64,000 bases of DNA from Bradyrhizobium sp. Tv2a-2 (GTDB lineage Bacteria > Pseudomonadota > Alphaproteobacteria > Rhizobiales > Xanthobacteraceae). A program made the position numbers and the translations under genes. Within the stretch, counting starts at the first letter, position 1. Each line of letters starts with the position of its first letter. Where the stretch lies: positions 492,502 through 556,501 of the forward strand of contig NZ_AXAI01000001.1 of the NCBI RefSeq assembly GCF_000472425.1, written 5' to 3'. Below the pieces are notes generated by a model. The model made no database searches and was not told the DNA's origin. It saw only the letters and a list, made by a program, of their open reading frames with translations. Shown here one piece after another: positions 1 to 7,575 of the stretch.

Positions 1-37
1 GCTGCTTTTTTTACCGCCATTTTCAGGAACGAGCCGA

Positions 38-475
38 ATGACAGAGCACAGCCTCTGGCGTTTTTCACGCGCGTTTTTTCGCGCGATCAACGAACGCCAA
101 ATCGACGACATCGCGGAACTGATCGACGACGAGGTGGAGTGGGCCATCTACGGGCCGATCGACATGTTTCCCTTCCTTGGCGCACGGCTCGGCAAGGCCG
201 CGGTGCTGGAGGTGATCAGGCAGATCGCGGAGAACTTCCGGGTGCATCGCTTCGACCGCGAGACCGTGATGCTCGGCGTCGACACCGCCGCCTCGATGCT
301 GCGCTTCACCTTCACCGCGCTCGATTCCGACAAGCCGGTCGCGCTGCGGCTCGCCCATTTCGCCCAGTTCAAGGCGGGACGGCTAAGCCGGCTGCGCGTG
401 CTGCTCGACAGTTTCGACCTGGTCGAGCAGGCACTGGGCCGGCCGATCCATCTTCCGAGAATGGCGCTTGCGTGA
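38..475 (+). CDS. SnoaL/NTF2-like domain protein
   Basis: The 145-residue product has the size and layout of a single SnoaL/NTF2-like cone-fold domain. It opens with an amphipathic helix (FSRAFFRAINERQIDDIAEL), followed by an acidic WAIYGP segment and alternating strands ending RLRVLLDSFDLVEQ. Proteins of this fold act as small ligand-binding pockets, ketosteroid-isomerase-like enzymes or polyketide cyclases; nothing here fixes a substrate. The ATG follows AGGAACGAG, an acceptable ribosome-binding site. It has no signal peptide and appears cytosolic. It stands alone, with a palindromic repeat downstream. The fold is fairly secure and the function is unknown. Confidence 0.75.
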   Translation: MTEHSLWRFSRAFFRAINERQIDDIAELIDDEVEWAIYGPIDMFPFLGARLGKAAVLEVIRQIAENFRVHRFDRETVMLGVDTAASMLRFTFTALDSDKPVALRLAHFAQFKAGRLSRLRVLLDSFDLVEQALGRPIHLPRMALA

Positions 476-487
476 AGTGACTCCATA

Positions 488-570
488 GGGTGGGCGAAGG
501 CGCCGCGCCGTGCCCGCCGATCGCGCCTCACGGCAGATGATCGGTGGGCACGCTTGCGCCTTGCCCACCT
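488..570. repeat. palindromic intergenic repeat (GGTGGGC...GCCCACC type)
   Basis: The left arm GGTGGGCGAAGGCGC...GTGCCCGCCGATC and the right arm GATCGGTGGGCAC...TGCGCCTTGCCCACC are near-perfect inverted complements, able to fold into one long imperfect hairpin. The element sits between two genes on the same strand. I recognise this kind of element from Bradyrhizobium intergenic DNA, but the family name cannot be confirmed from sequence alone. I see no second copy in this window. Confidence 0.7.
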
Positions 571-675
571 ACGGCGCCAAATCGCACCTGACGGTAACTT
601 GATCCATCCCGCCACAATTTGGTACGGAAATCACCGCATCCTTGGCGATGGAATGACAAGTTGCGGGCTGGAACA

Positions 676-1650
676 ATGATTTCCGTTCTCTCCACGGGCA
701 GGCTGAGCGTTCTGGCGCTGGCGGCAGGGTTTTTGGTTGTGCAAGCGCTGCCGGCGCGAGCGCAGCAGGTATTATCCAACCAAGCGAAACCTGCTGAAGC
801 GAAGCCGGCGCCGGTCTGGCCCGTACAACCGGCCGAGGCCGAGGAAGATTCAGATGATACCCCGGCCGAAAAGCCGGCCGTCGCCGACGCCAACGACCCC
901 GACATGCCCAAAATGAAGGATGTCGACGTCAGCAAGCTCGACTGGAGCCTCCTCAGCGCCGACACCTCTGCGGTTGCCGACGCCAGGGTGAAGGCGGCGG
1001 CGAAGAAGGCCGATGACGGCAGCGAGATCAAGTGGTCGTCTGAGAACCAGGCCAACGGCTCATCCGCGGTGTCGGTGAAGCAGTCGATCTCGCCGTTCTG
1101 GGATACCCGCGTCGGCGCCGACATGACGGTGGCGCGCGAGCCCACCACCATGTCCGAGTTGCTCGCCGAGAAGTCCGCCAATGGCGGCAACGCACTGCAA
1201 TCCTCCGGCACCGCATGGGCGGCGATCACCGCGCCGGGCGCAGGCTCGCTCTGGGACAAGACGGCGATCGAGGCGCGCCTCGATCCCTCCCAGGACCAGA
1301 GCAAGCTCGGTACCTCCATCAGCAAGCAGGTGCCGCTGGCCAACCAGTATTCGGTCACGCTGCAGAATGGCTACAACGTCACCGATCAGGGCGCGGTCGC
1401 GGTGCCCGGCATTGGCGGCCGCACCATGCGCAGCTACGAGACCGACCAGTCAGCCAAGCTCGACATCGGCAACACCGGGGCCAGCGTCACAGCCGGCCAG
1501 AGCCTGTCGTCGGCCGACGACAAATGGCTGCGCAAGATCGGCGCCGAGCAGAAGCTCTCCGACGGCGTCACCATCTCCGGCTCGATCGGTGAGACGGCAC
1601 AAGGCGTAACCAACAAGAGCGTCACCGCGGGCTTCAAGAAGAGCTGGTAA
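676..1650 (+). CDS. exported protein, possible outer-membrane beta-barrel
   Basis: The ATG at 676 begins a clear Sec signal peptide (hydrophobic LSVLALAAGFLVVQAL, cleavage near ARA-QQ); an upstream in-frame TTG at 619 would bury it. Mature residues up to about 90 are Pro/Ala/Glu-rich and low in complexity. The remainder is rich in alternating polar/hydrophobic strands (for example SVTLQNGYNV, SAKLDIGNTGASVTAG) and ends in an aromatic residue (FKKSW), as outer-membrane barrels often do. The product is 324 aa. I do not recognise a named family; barrel formation is inferred from composition and the C-terminus only. It is a single gene, followed directly by a small palindrome. Confidence 0.7.
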   Translation: MISVLSTGRLSVLALAAGFLVVQALPARAQQVLSNQAKPAEAKPAPVWPVQPAEAEEDSDDTPAEKPAVADANDPDMPKMKDVDVSKLDWSLLSADTSAVADARVKAAAKKADDGSEIKWSSENQANGSSAVSVKQSISPFWDTRVGADMTVAREPTTMSELLAEKSANGGNALQSSGTAWAAITAPGAGSLWDKTAIEARLDPSQDQSKLGTSISKQVPLANQYSVTLQNGYNVTDQGAVAVPGIGGRTMRSYETDQSAKLDIGNTGASVTAGQSLSSADDKWLRKIGAEQKLSDGVTISGSIGETAQGVTNKSVTAGFKKSW

Positions 1651-1657
1651 CGCTCTG

Positions 1658-1683
1658 TCAAGCATGATCCGGATCATGCTTGA
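1658..1683. repeat. 26-bp perfect palindrome; mini-form of the 104-bp repeat or a terminator
   Basis: TCAAGCATGATCC is followed immediately by its exact reverse complement GGATCATGCTTGA, and then by TAAAAAC. It starts 8 bp after the preceding stop codon. It shares the AGCATGATC/GATCATGCT stem and CCGGATCATGCTT core with the larger repeats at 27496, 45415 and 61089, so it looks like a loop-deleted member of that family. It could act as a transcription terminator for the gene ending at 1650. Confidence 0.6.
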
Positions 1684-1849
1684 TAAAAACGCGTCATGTT
1701 GCGCCACGGCAAATCCATCTAATGATCGCGCATTGCCGCAGATTGGCCGCGATGCGGTCAAATTCAACCGCCCCTATGCATCTGCAATTCGTCGTGCGGG
1801 GGACACTCGCGCTCAACACGAAGCAAACGCGAAACAGGGGTTAAGGCCG

Positions 1850-2272
1850 ATGAGCATTCTGCGTTCGGAGAAGACTGAATCCGCCGAAGGCGAGGTTGAC
1901 ACCAATCTCGCAGCGGTGACGGAAGTCGAGGCTGGCATTCGTGATTTCGTGCGCAACGACATCGCCTATCTGCGCCGGCCGGCCACGCTCAATACCAGCA
2001 CCGAGCCCGCGCTTGACGGAAGTGCGGAGGCCACTGTGAACAATGTCAATTCGCTGATCCAGCGCGTCGCCGGCACGTCGCTGTCGGAGATCGAGAACCT
2101 GATCTCCGAGCTGGAAGCCCTGCGCGACCTGCTGCATGCCGAGGGCCAGCGCGTGCAGCGCGAGATCTCCGGCTATGCGCAGCTGAGCCAGGCGGCGATG
2201 AAGTCGACCCGCATGATCTCCGACAACGTCTCGCAGTGGAAGCGCGCAGCCGAGACGCTCCGCAACAGCTGA
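1850..2272 (+). CDS. hypothetical coiled-coil protein
   Basis: The 140-residue soluble protein starts at the ATG at 1850, which follows AGGGG; the same frame extends upstream to 1664 without a convincing start. Residues 70-140 form one or two long amphipathic helices (SLSEIENLISELEALRDLLHAEGQRVQREI), consistent with a coiled coil and possibly oligomerisation. The N-terminal half is polar, with no membrane segment or signal peptide. I do not recognise a characterised family. It stands alone, with a palindrome upstream and small membrane-protein genes downstream. Confidence 0.65.
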   Translation: MSILRSEKTESAEGEVDTNLAAVTEVEAGIRDFVRNDIAYLRRPATLNTSTEPALDGSAEATVNNVNSLIQRVAGTSLSEIENLISELEALRDLLHAEGQRVQREISGYAQLSQAAMKSTRMISDNVSQWKRAAETLRNS

Positions 2273-2447
2273 CACCAAAGTTCTCGTTCCGCGTAAATCA
2301 GCCGCCGCCTCCCCACGGCAGGGGAGCGCGGCGGTACTGATTCGAGAGTTCCCAAAAAAGCTGGCGAGGTGCTTGAACGCATCCGGCGCCCGGCGCGACC
2401 AAGGTCTGACGCTGCGTGTTCGCGGCGATCGGGGGACCTGTCACGTC

Positions 2448-2585
2448 ATGGAAAGCTTCCGCCCGGGAAACACCGATCCCATCGCGCTGCGGCCGACGCC
2501 GCACCGGATGGGCGTCATCATGATCCGCTTCTCGGTCCTGCTGGTCTTGGCGGTGGTCGGGCTGGCGCTGATCTACAGCCGCTGA
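2448..2585 (+). CDS. possible small single-helix membrane protein
   Basis: This is a 45-residue open frame ending in one strong transmembrane helix (IRFSVLLVLAVVGLALIYSR). The ATG at 2448 is the best-placed start, although two internal ATGs (2508 and 2520) would keep only the helix. Its last 13 bp overlap the convergent 59-residue gene on the other strand (2573-2752). Support is limited to the helix and the open frame, so this may be a false prediction. Confidence 0.4.
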   Translation: MESFRPGNTDPIALRPTPHRMGVIMIRFSVLLVLAVVGLALIYSR

Positions 2586-2752
2586 GCTGATCTAGGCTGG
2601 CTTGGCGAAGCGTTTGAGCTCTCGATGGGCGCGCCGAGCTTGTAGACGCCGTCGGCATAGCCCTTCACGACGATGGTCGCGGTCAGCATCACCGCAATCG
2701 TGACGCTTGCGAAAATCCAACCCACCAGTTTCAACGCGCCGCGATCAGCCAT
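2573..2752 (-). CDS. small membrane protein, 59 residues
   Basis: Read on the minus strand from ATG at 2752, this encodes MADRGALKLVGWIFASVTIA... with one transmembrane helix (residues 9-29), then a YADGVYKLGAP segment and a polar Ser/Gln-rich tail. The start is preceded by GGGGAAG at ideal spacing, which argues for real translation. It has N-in/C-out topology features but no cleavage site. No function is recognised. It overlaps the end of the small plus-strand frame by 13 bp. Confidence 0.6.
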   Translation of the reverse strand: MADRGALKLVGWIFASVTIAVMLTATIVVKGYADGVYKLGAPIESSNASPSQPRSAQRL

Positions 2753-2912
2753 CGTACTTCCCCGCCGTCTGTCCCATAACTCAAATAGACAGCGAGAAGT
2801 TCATAACAGGTTAGCGAATGATTTGTTTGCTCAACGGCCGCCGCGAGCCAGCATCATGCAACTATTCGCTAACCGTGTTTTCCGCGCATCACCCGGCGAC
2901 GCGATGGGCCGC

Positions 2913-3395
2913 TCAGGATGCAGTTTCGCGCCGTGGTACGAAGGCCGTTGCCAGCAGCGAATACACCGGTTCCCCGTGCTGATTGGTTCCGGTCTGGCGC
3001 GCCTGCAAAACGCCCCAATTGGGACGCGACTCCGATATGCGCTTGGCGACGATTTCGCTGGCAAAGCTGATGGTGTCGCCGGCCAGCACCGGCTTCAGCC
3101 AGCGCAGCTCGCGAAAGCCGGGCGAAGGTCCCCACGCTGCGACCGTCTCACCGCGCGCCACCGCTTCCTTCATCCGCCGCTGGGCGTCCACGACCATCAG
3201 CTTCATGCAAACTGAGCCGACATGCCATCCGGAGGCGGCAAGGCCGCCGAACAGTGAGTTGCGGCCCTCCTCCTCACTCAAATGAAAGCGCTGCGGATCG
3301 AATTGCGCGGCAAAGGCCTTGATCGCCTCCGCGGTGAAGGTGAAGGAGCCGACCTCGCGCCGCTGCCCGATCTCCATGTCCTCGAAGAACAGCAT
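2913..3395 (-). CDS. MaoC-like hotdog dehydratase-family protein, second of pair
   Basis: The 160-residue product starts MLFFEDMEIGQRREVGSFTFTAEAIKAFAAQFDPQRFHL, the usual opening of single-hotdog MaoC-like enoyl-CoA hydratase-family proteins. The FDPQRFHLSEEEG stretch carries the catalytic-type Asp and His, and the C-terminal part contains the RPNWGVLQAR strand. The family hydrates enoyl-CoA or related CoA thioesters; the substrate is not deducible. Its ATG at 3395 shares one base with the TGA of the preceding paralogue, so the two are translationally coupled. They probably form a heterodimer or act on the same pathway. Confidence 0.85.
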   Translation of the reverse strand: MLFFEDMEIGQRREVGSFTFTAEAIKAFAAQFDPQRFHLSEEEGRNSLFGGLAASGWHVGSVCMKLMVVDAQRRMKEAVARGETVAAWGPSPGFRELRWLKPVLAGDTISFASEIVAKRISESRPNWGVLQARQTGTNQHGEPVYSLLATAFVPRRETAS

Positions 3396-3859
3396 CAGCG
3401 CGCACCCTCCGCACCCTCGCGCCGACCGACGATGATCGGCGAGGTCATCTCGCACAGCGCTTCACCTGCCGCATTGCGCGCCGTGCTCTTGAACATGACG
3501 ATACCGGTCTCGGGCCGGCTTTTCGACACCCGCGCCTCGATCACGTCGACCTCGAGCGTCAGGTCGTCGCCCGGCCGCAGCGGAGCGAGCCAGCGCACCT
3601 CGTTGACGCCCGGTGAGCCGAGCGAAGCGGTGCGGGCGATGAAGCCGTCACACAGCATCCGCATCATGAGCGAGCAGAGGTGCCAGCCCGAGCCGGACAG
3701 TCCCCTCAGCATGGACTTCGCCGCCGCCTCCTCGTCGAGGTGCATCGGCTGCGGATCGAACTCGCCGGCGAAAGCGAGAATGTCCTCGCGCGTGACATGG
3801 TGTGGACCGAAACTGCCGAAGCGGCCGGGCGGGAAATCTTCAAATCTGAGCGTGGTCAT
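3395..3859 (-). CDS. MaoC-like hotdog dehydratase-family protein, first of pair
   Basis: The 154-residue product begins MTTLRFEDFPPGRFGSFGPHHVTREDILAFAGEFDPQPMHLDEEAA, with the same FDPQ-HLDEE active-site signature as its downstream partner. The two differ enough to be old paralogues rather than a recent duplication. The ATG at 3859 is chosen because the conserved domain begins there; the frame continues open to 3913. It is the first gene of a two-gene operon on the minus strand and overlaps the next start by one base. A paired (R)-hydratase or 3-hydroxyacyl-type function is inferred from the family only. Confidence 0.85.
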   Translation of the reverse strand: MTTLRFEDFPPGRFGSFGPHHVTREDILAFAGEFDPQPMHLDEEAAAKSMLRGLSGSGWHLCSLMMRMLCDGFIARTASLGSPGVNEVRWLAPLRPGDDLTLEVDVIEARVSKSRPETGIVMFKSTARNAAGEALCEMTSPIIVGRREGAEGAR

Positions 3860-4056
3860 TGCCTGCGTGCTGTTTTGGGGATTGCGGCGAGGAAAGCCAG
3901 ATTGTGGCCGCACTTTCCGGCAATCTCAATCCTGTTTGCCGGCATGGCCCATACCCGATCCTGATGTCCGAATCTTGCCGGACGGCATGTTCGGGCTGGC
4001 CGGGCCGTCAGTTCAAGCGTAAGCACCTTTCGCTTCGCCCGGGGGAGAGTCGACCG

Positions 4057-4101
4057 ATGTTTGAATTCAGGGACCTATTCCAGTGGGACCGCTTTAACTG
4101 A
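4057..4101 (+). pseudogene. 14-codon stub of a DUF4282 membrane-protein gene
   Basis: ATG at 4057 after GGGGGAGAG begins MFEFRDLFQWDRFN and then stops. The complete gene at 5979 begins MFQFRDLFQWDRFI, so 12 of the first 13 residues match. The DNA upstream of both also matches (GATTGTGGCCGC at about 3900 and 5909). Homology ends abruptly around 4096, where the low-G+C insert begins. The stub is therefore the broken left copy of a duplicated gene start. It keeps a good ribosome-binding site, so the 14-residue peptide might still be made. Confidence 0.7.
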
Positions 4102-4523
4102 CCCGGCAATTCTGAAACATGATGGGCGATCTACCGGAAGATGCAAATCGAAGCGAAAAAAAGAGAACGCCAATTCGTCACCTGAACCTGAATTCGTTCT
4201 TTTAGGTCGATTTCGACTTGGAGCCGGTAAATTGGTCTCAAACCGTCCGAGCTTCGCGCCAATTCAAATTACATTGGAGCGCGAGGCGCGGCAAAAACCG
4301 GGCAAATCGCGCGCGGCATCAATACGTGAGCACCGGATGATCGCTATAGAGATCATGCGCGGTCTTCCTCCTCAGCAGCATCGCGAGATCAGGTGCGAGT
4401 TTAGTGCCGCGAAACGGTCCAGACCAACTCTCCTGTACCAGGACTGGTTGGTCAAACACCTTACCGAGATTGGGCTTCTAGAAAAGCCGTGAGCACGCCA
4501 AGCAAGCCGCCATCCTAGCAACG
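4102..4523. other. gene-poor left part of the insert
   Basis: About 420 bp lie between the DUF4282 stub and the stop of the membrane-protein gene. A plus-strand open frame (4061-4492) crosses it. Its C-terminal part from the ATG at 4337 (MIAIEIMRGLPPQQHREI...) could be a 51-residue peptide, but there is no convincing ribosome-binding site and no family resemblance. I treat it as unproven, perhaps a remnant of a larger acquired gene. Confidence 0.35.
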
Positions 4524-5153
4524 TCAAACGGGATGGCCCGTCCCGTGACTGATGCCAGCGTCGTCAATTTCCTTGCCGGGTGAGTTTTTGAGAAAGTTCG
4601 TATAGCGGTCTGAGGCCTTCTTCCTTGACCACCACCAGACAAAGATGCCCGCGAGGGCTGTCACCCACGGGAGATAAGTAAGCCCCGTTCCTTCTTTGGC
4701 CTTCTGCCATACCGGCAGCACTACCGTAAAGAAATGCAAAGCCAAAACTAAGAGGCCAACGCCAATAGCGAGAAATAGCTGGATTTCAAGATGCGTGATT
4801 AGTGCGCCAGCCCTCCTGTGTCGCCCAAAGTAGTAGTGTATCTCTCTAAGGTCTGATGGTCGCAAGAATTGGCGTTCAATGTTCGCAATGATTACCAGAT
4901 TACGATTATACCAATAACCAGCGTCATAAACGTGAGCAATCAGCCAAGCGCACAACAGCAGGATTAGCGAACTGGCGATGTCCAACGACACCACCTTTTT
5001 CTCCACCAGCGCGAAAATCGCAAACGCACCGAACAACACGCCCACTGATTGCCAGACAACCACGATATGACGGTTTATGTCATTCATGAGCTGCCCGTAC
5101 ATTGCCAACAGGAAGTCGCGACGGGGTTTATCAGGATCAGTGTCGTCAGCCAT
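4524..5153 (-). CDS. four-helix integral membrane protein of the insert
   Basis: The 209-residue product has four predicted transmembrane helices at about residues 29-50, 57-80, 118-148 and 157-175. A conserved-looking amphipathic stretch (DAGYWYNRNLVIIANIERQFL) joins helices 2 and 3. Both termini are hydrophilic and probably cytoplasmic. There is no signal peptide or enzymatic motif. Its start overlaps the end of the upstream gene by 8 bp, so the two are very likely co-expressed. Low G+C marks it as foreign. Small membrane proteins paired with a cytosolic partner are common in defence and effector modules, but that role is a guess here; I do not recognise the family. Confidence 0.75.
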   Translation of the reverse strand: MADDTDPDKPRRDFLLAMYGQLMNDINRHIVVVWQSVGVLFGAFAIFALVEKKVVSLDIASSLILLLCAWLIAHVYDAGYWYNRNLVIIANIERQFLRPSDLREIHYYFGRHRRAGALITHLEIQLFLAIGVGLLVLALHFFTVVLPVWQKAKEGTGLTYLPWVTALAGIFVWWWSRKKASDRYTNFLKNSPGKEIDDAGISHGTGHPV

Positions 5154-5811
5154 CTCGTTTCACAATTGCTTTAGCGTGATAGGTGGCCCAGAGCGAAGTC
5201 ATGTTTTTCAAAGAGGCCGCTAGACAGTTTCTGTACCCGCCAATGGGATGAGGCCGAAACATACGCCCATCGAAATAGTCACCGAAAGCAGCATCCAAGG
5301 TAAACCTGTTTGTGTCGAAGCTAAATACCGGCATCAGATCAGCCAACCTTCTTTGCACGTCTGGTCTTCCACCAAGCAAGTGAACCGGTCGTCGAAACGC
5401 CTTCGGTGAAAGTTTCGTTCCGCCGTACTTTGTCGGAACACTAAACCCAAGCAAAAACTCTGTAGGAATGCATTTGCACAGGCGCGCTTCTAGCAATGGG
5501 TCTTTCGGCACCACAACGACGTGGGTAGCAAATTCAAGCAGCCTATAGGCTTGGTCTACGATCCGCTTTAGGTCGCGACGCTCCTCGATATCCCGGGCCA
5601 CCGTTATCAGAGGACGCGTCACCTCCGCCGCCGCAAGGTGTCGACGGAAGTCATAGCTCTTCCAATCTATGTCTAAAAATCCAAGTTTGGAGAAACGCTT
5701 GACGTCACGCAAATTAGTGTAGCGCGCGCCCGGCATCCAACCATGCTGCACAGCAATCTCTAAAACCGTCGCACTATGTGCAACGAATTTCAGAACGTTC
5801 CTTCGCCCCAT
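5146..5811 (-). CDS. DUF6610-like protein, possible tRNA-guanine-transglycosylase-fold relative
   Basis: The 221-residue protein resembles, from memory, the DUF6610 family. Landmarks are HGWMPGARYTNLRDV (23-37), TVARD (70-74), VVVPKD (99-104), LGFSVPTKYGGT (121-132), HLLGGRP (144-150) and FSFDTN (163-168). The order of a strand ending in Asp, an LGFS strand, then HLLGGRP and an F-x-F-D motif parallels the late barrel strands of tRNA-guanine transglycosylases (LMGxGxP...FDC), which suggests a distant TIM-barrel relative; this is inference. It is the first gene of the two-gene low-G+C operon and overlaps the membrane-protein gene by 8 bp. The ribosome-binding site before the ATG at 5811 is weak, so a downstream start is possible. 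Confidence 0.7.
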   Translation of the reverse strand: MGRRNVLKFVAHSATVLEIAVQHGWMPGARYTNLRDVKRFSKLGFLDIDWKSYDFRRHLAAAEVTRPLITVARDIEERRDLKRIVDQAYRLLEFATHVVVVPKDPLLEARLCKCIPTEFLLGFSVPTKYGGTKLSPKAFRRPVHLLGGRPDVQRRLADLMPVFSFDTNRFTLDAAFGDYFDGRMFRPHPIGGYRNCLAASLKNMTSLWATYHAKAIVKRDG

Positions 5812-5978
5812 TGAGGGAGAATGAGCGCGCCATGAGGCGATTTCAACCTAAAGTAAGCGAGATATTCATGTTATAAACTACGATTTTGCAGACTTTTTTG
5901 GGGGCCCGATTGTGGCCGCTATTTGCAGCAATTCATGCCTGTCGTCACAATTCTAGTGGGACTGAGGGGGGACCACCC

Positions 5979-6272
5979 ATGTTTCAATTTCGCGACCTAT
6001 TCCAATGGGATAGGTTTATCACGCCGACCATCATCAAGACGTTCTACTGGCTCGTCATTGCGCTGATCTGCCTGTTCGGCCTTTCAGGGATTTTCTCAGG
6101 CCTCGCCGCGATGGCGATCAGCCCGTTCGGCGGCTTTCTGGTGCTCTTGTCCTCGATCGCAAGCGTGCTCGTCGGCATCGTGTTCTCGCGGATCGTGGCG
6201 GAATTCATCCTGATCGTGTTCCGCATCAACGAGCATCTCGGCGCCATCCGCGACCAGGGCGGGATGCGGTGA
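5979..6272 (+). CDS. DUF4282 family membrane protein
   Basis: The 97-residue product begins MFQFRDLFQWDRFITPTIIKTFYWLV and has two transmembrane helices (about 24-43 and 52-76), the standard layout of DUF4282 proteins, which have no known function. The ATG at 5979 is selected because it follows GAGGGGGG and matches the conserved N-terminus. The frame is open upstream to 5886. A truncated copy of the same gene start lies at 4057 on the other side of the acquired segment, so this is the surviving full-length copy. Confidence 0.85.
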   Translation: MFQFRDLFQWDRFITPTIIKTFYWLVIALICLFGLSGIFSGLAAMAISPFGGFLVLLSSIASVLVGIVFSRIVAEFILIVFRINEHLGAIRDQGGMR

Positions 6273-6281
6273 TGTAGCTTG

Positions 6282-6381
6282 TTCATTCCGGGGCGATGCG
6301 AAGCATCGAACCATGATGCGCGCTCGCACATCAAGGAATCTTGAGATTCCGGTTGAGCTTCTCCGAGGCGCCCGGAATGAC
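6282..6381. repeat. palindromic repeat, family A (TCATTCCGGGGCG...CGCCCGGAATGA)
   Basis: The outer arms TTCATTCCGGGGCGATGCG and GGCGCCCGGAATGAC are inverted complements, with AATCTTGAGATT at the centre. The same design recurs in this window at 9108, 30505, 39378, 41417 and 59299, with a half copy near 48005. All copies lie between genes. This copy separates the DUF4282 gene from the convergent ychF gene. Confidence 0.75.
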
Positions 6382-6414
6382 GGCAACATTCAAGAGCGAT
6401 AACGTCGAGATAGC

Positions 6415-7512
6415 CTACGTATTGAACCGGAAGTGCATCACGTCGCCGTCGGCGACGACGTACTCCTTGCCTTCCAGCCGCAGCTTGCCCGCGTCGCGCG
6501 CGCCGGCTTCGCCGTTGAACGCGACGTAGTCGCCATAGGCGATGGTCTCGGCGCGGATGAAGCCCTTTTCGAAATCGGTGTGGATTACGCCGGCCGCCCC
6601 CGGCGCCTTGGTGCCGCGATGGATAGTCCAGGCGCGGGCTTCCTTCGGACCGGCGGTAAAATAGGTAATGAGATCAAGCAGCTTGTAGCCGGCGCGGATC
6701 AGGCGATCGAGGCCGGCCTCCTCCAGGCCCAGCGTATCAAGAAAGTCGACACGCTCCTCGCGCGACAACGTTGCGATCTCCGACTCGATCTTCGCGGAGA
6801 TCACGACCGCAACCGCCCCCTCCTTCGCCGCCTGCTCTTCGACGGATTTGGAGAACGAATTGCCTGTCGCCGCCGAGGCCTCCTCGACATTGCAGACATA
6901 GAGGACGGGCTTTGATGTGAGAAGCCCAAGCATGGCGAAATTGCGCTCCTCCTCCGCCTTGCGCTCGAGCAGGCGCGCCGGCTTGCCGTCACGGAGCAGT
7001 ACCAGTGCGCGGTTGACGAGGTCGAGCTGCTCCTTGGCGTCCTTGTCGTTGCCCTTGGCCTTTTTTGCGAGATTGTCGACCCGCTTCTCCAGGCTGTCGA
7101 GATCGGCGAGCATCAGCTCGGTCTCGATGGTCTCGATATCGGCCAGCGGGGCGATCTTGCCCTCGACATGGGTGATGTCGGAATCCTCGAAGCAGCGCAC
7201 CACATGCGCGATGGCATCGACCTCGCGGATATTGGCGAGGAACTGGTTGCCGAGGCCTTCGCCCTTGGACGCGCCGCGCACAAGGCCTGCGATATCGACG
7301 AAGGTCAGCCGCGTCGGAATGATCTGCGCCGACTTGGCGATGGCCGAGAGCTTGTCGAGTCGCGGATCGGGGACCGCGACCTCACCGACATTCGGCTCGA
7401 TGGTGCAGAACGGATAATTCGCCGCCTGCGCCGCTGCCGTCTCGGTCAGCGCGTTGAACAGCGTCGACTTGCCGACATTGGGCAACCCGACGATACCGCA
7501 TTTGAATCCCAT
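6415..7512 (-). CDS. ychF: redox-regulated ATPase YchF (Obg-family)
   Basis: The 365-residue product matches the usual YchF length. The P-loop GLPNVGKS is at residues 9-16, DIAG forms switch II, and the base-recognition motif reads NVEE instead of NKxD, as expected for the ATP-preferring YchF branch. The C-terminal TGS domain spans roughly residues 280-365 and ends [14 protein letters not shown]. YchF associates with ribosomes and influences translation and oxidative-stress responses. The start MGFKCGIVG is at 7512; an upstream open extension to 7560 is not needed. It is downstream of pth and rplY on the same strand. Confidence 0.97.
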   Translation of the reverse strand: MGFKCGIVGLPNVGKSTLFNALTETAAAQAANYPFCTIEPNVGEVAVPDPRLDKLSAIAKSAQIIPTRLTFVDIAGLVRGASKGEGLGNQFLANIREVDAIAHVVRCFEDSDITHVEGKIAPLADIETIETELMLADLDSLEKRVDNLAKKAKGNDKDAKEQLDLVNRALVLLRDGKPARLLERKAEEERNFAMLGLLTSKPVLYVCNVEEASAATGNSFSKSVEEQAAKEGAVAVVISAKIESEIATLSREERVDFLDTLGLEEAGLDRLIRAGYKLLDLITYFTAGPKEARAWTIHRGTKAPGAAGVIHTDFEKGFIRAETIAYGDYVAFNGEAGARDAGKLRLEGKEYVVADGDVMHFRFNT

Positions 7513-7575
7513 CGTGTCCTCAAATTCCATTCTGGTCATGTCGGGATCTGACCCGGCCATGACGCCGCGGAGGCA

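Larger units (their letters stand above)
4096..5907. other. candidate horizontally acquired segment
   Basis: The segment lies between the truncated and the complete DUF4282 gene starts, which act as imperfect direct repeats. It carries two overlapping minus-strand genes. Base composition drops clearly: 4861-4920 has 23 G+C of 60, against 37 of 60 at 7081-7140 in ychF. Codon use is also unlike the flanks, with many A/T-ending codons. No integrase, transposase or tRNA attachment site is visible, so the mode of entry is unknown. The boundaries are approximate. Confidence 0.55.

Noticed and set aside
619..675. TTG start extending the exported protein by 19 residues
   Set aside because: The signal peptide begins at the ATG at 676; the extension would bury it.
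4061..4492. A 143-codon plus-strand frame in the left part of the insert
   Set aside because: Its start lies inside the DUF4282 stub in another frame; it has no ribosome-binding site and no domain. It is kept only as a note in the region entry.
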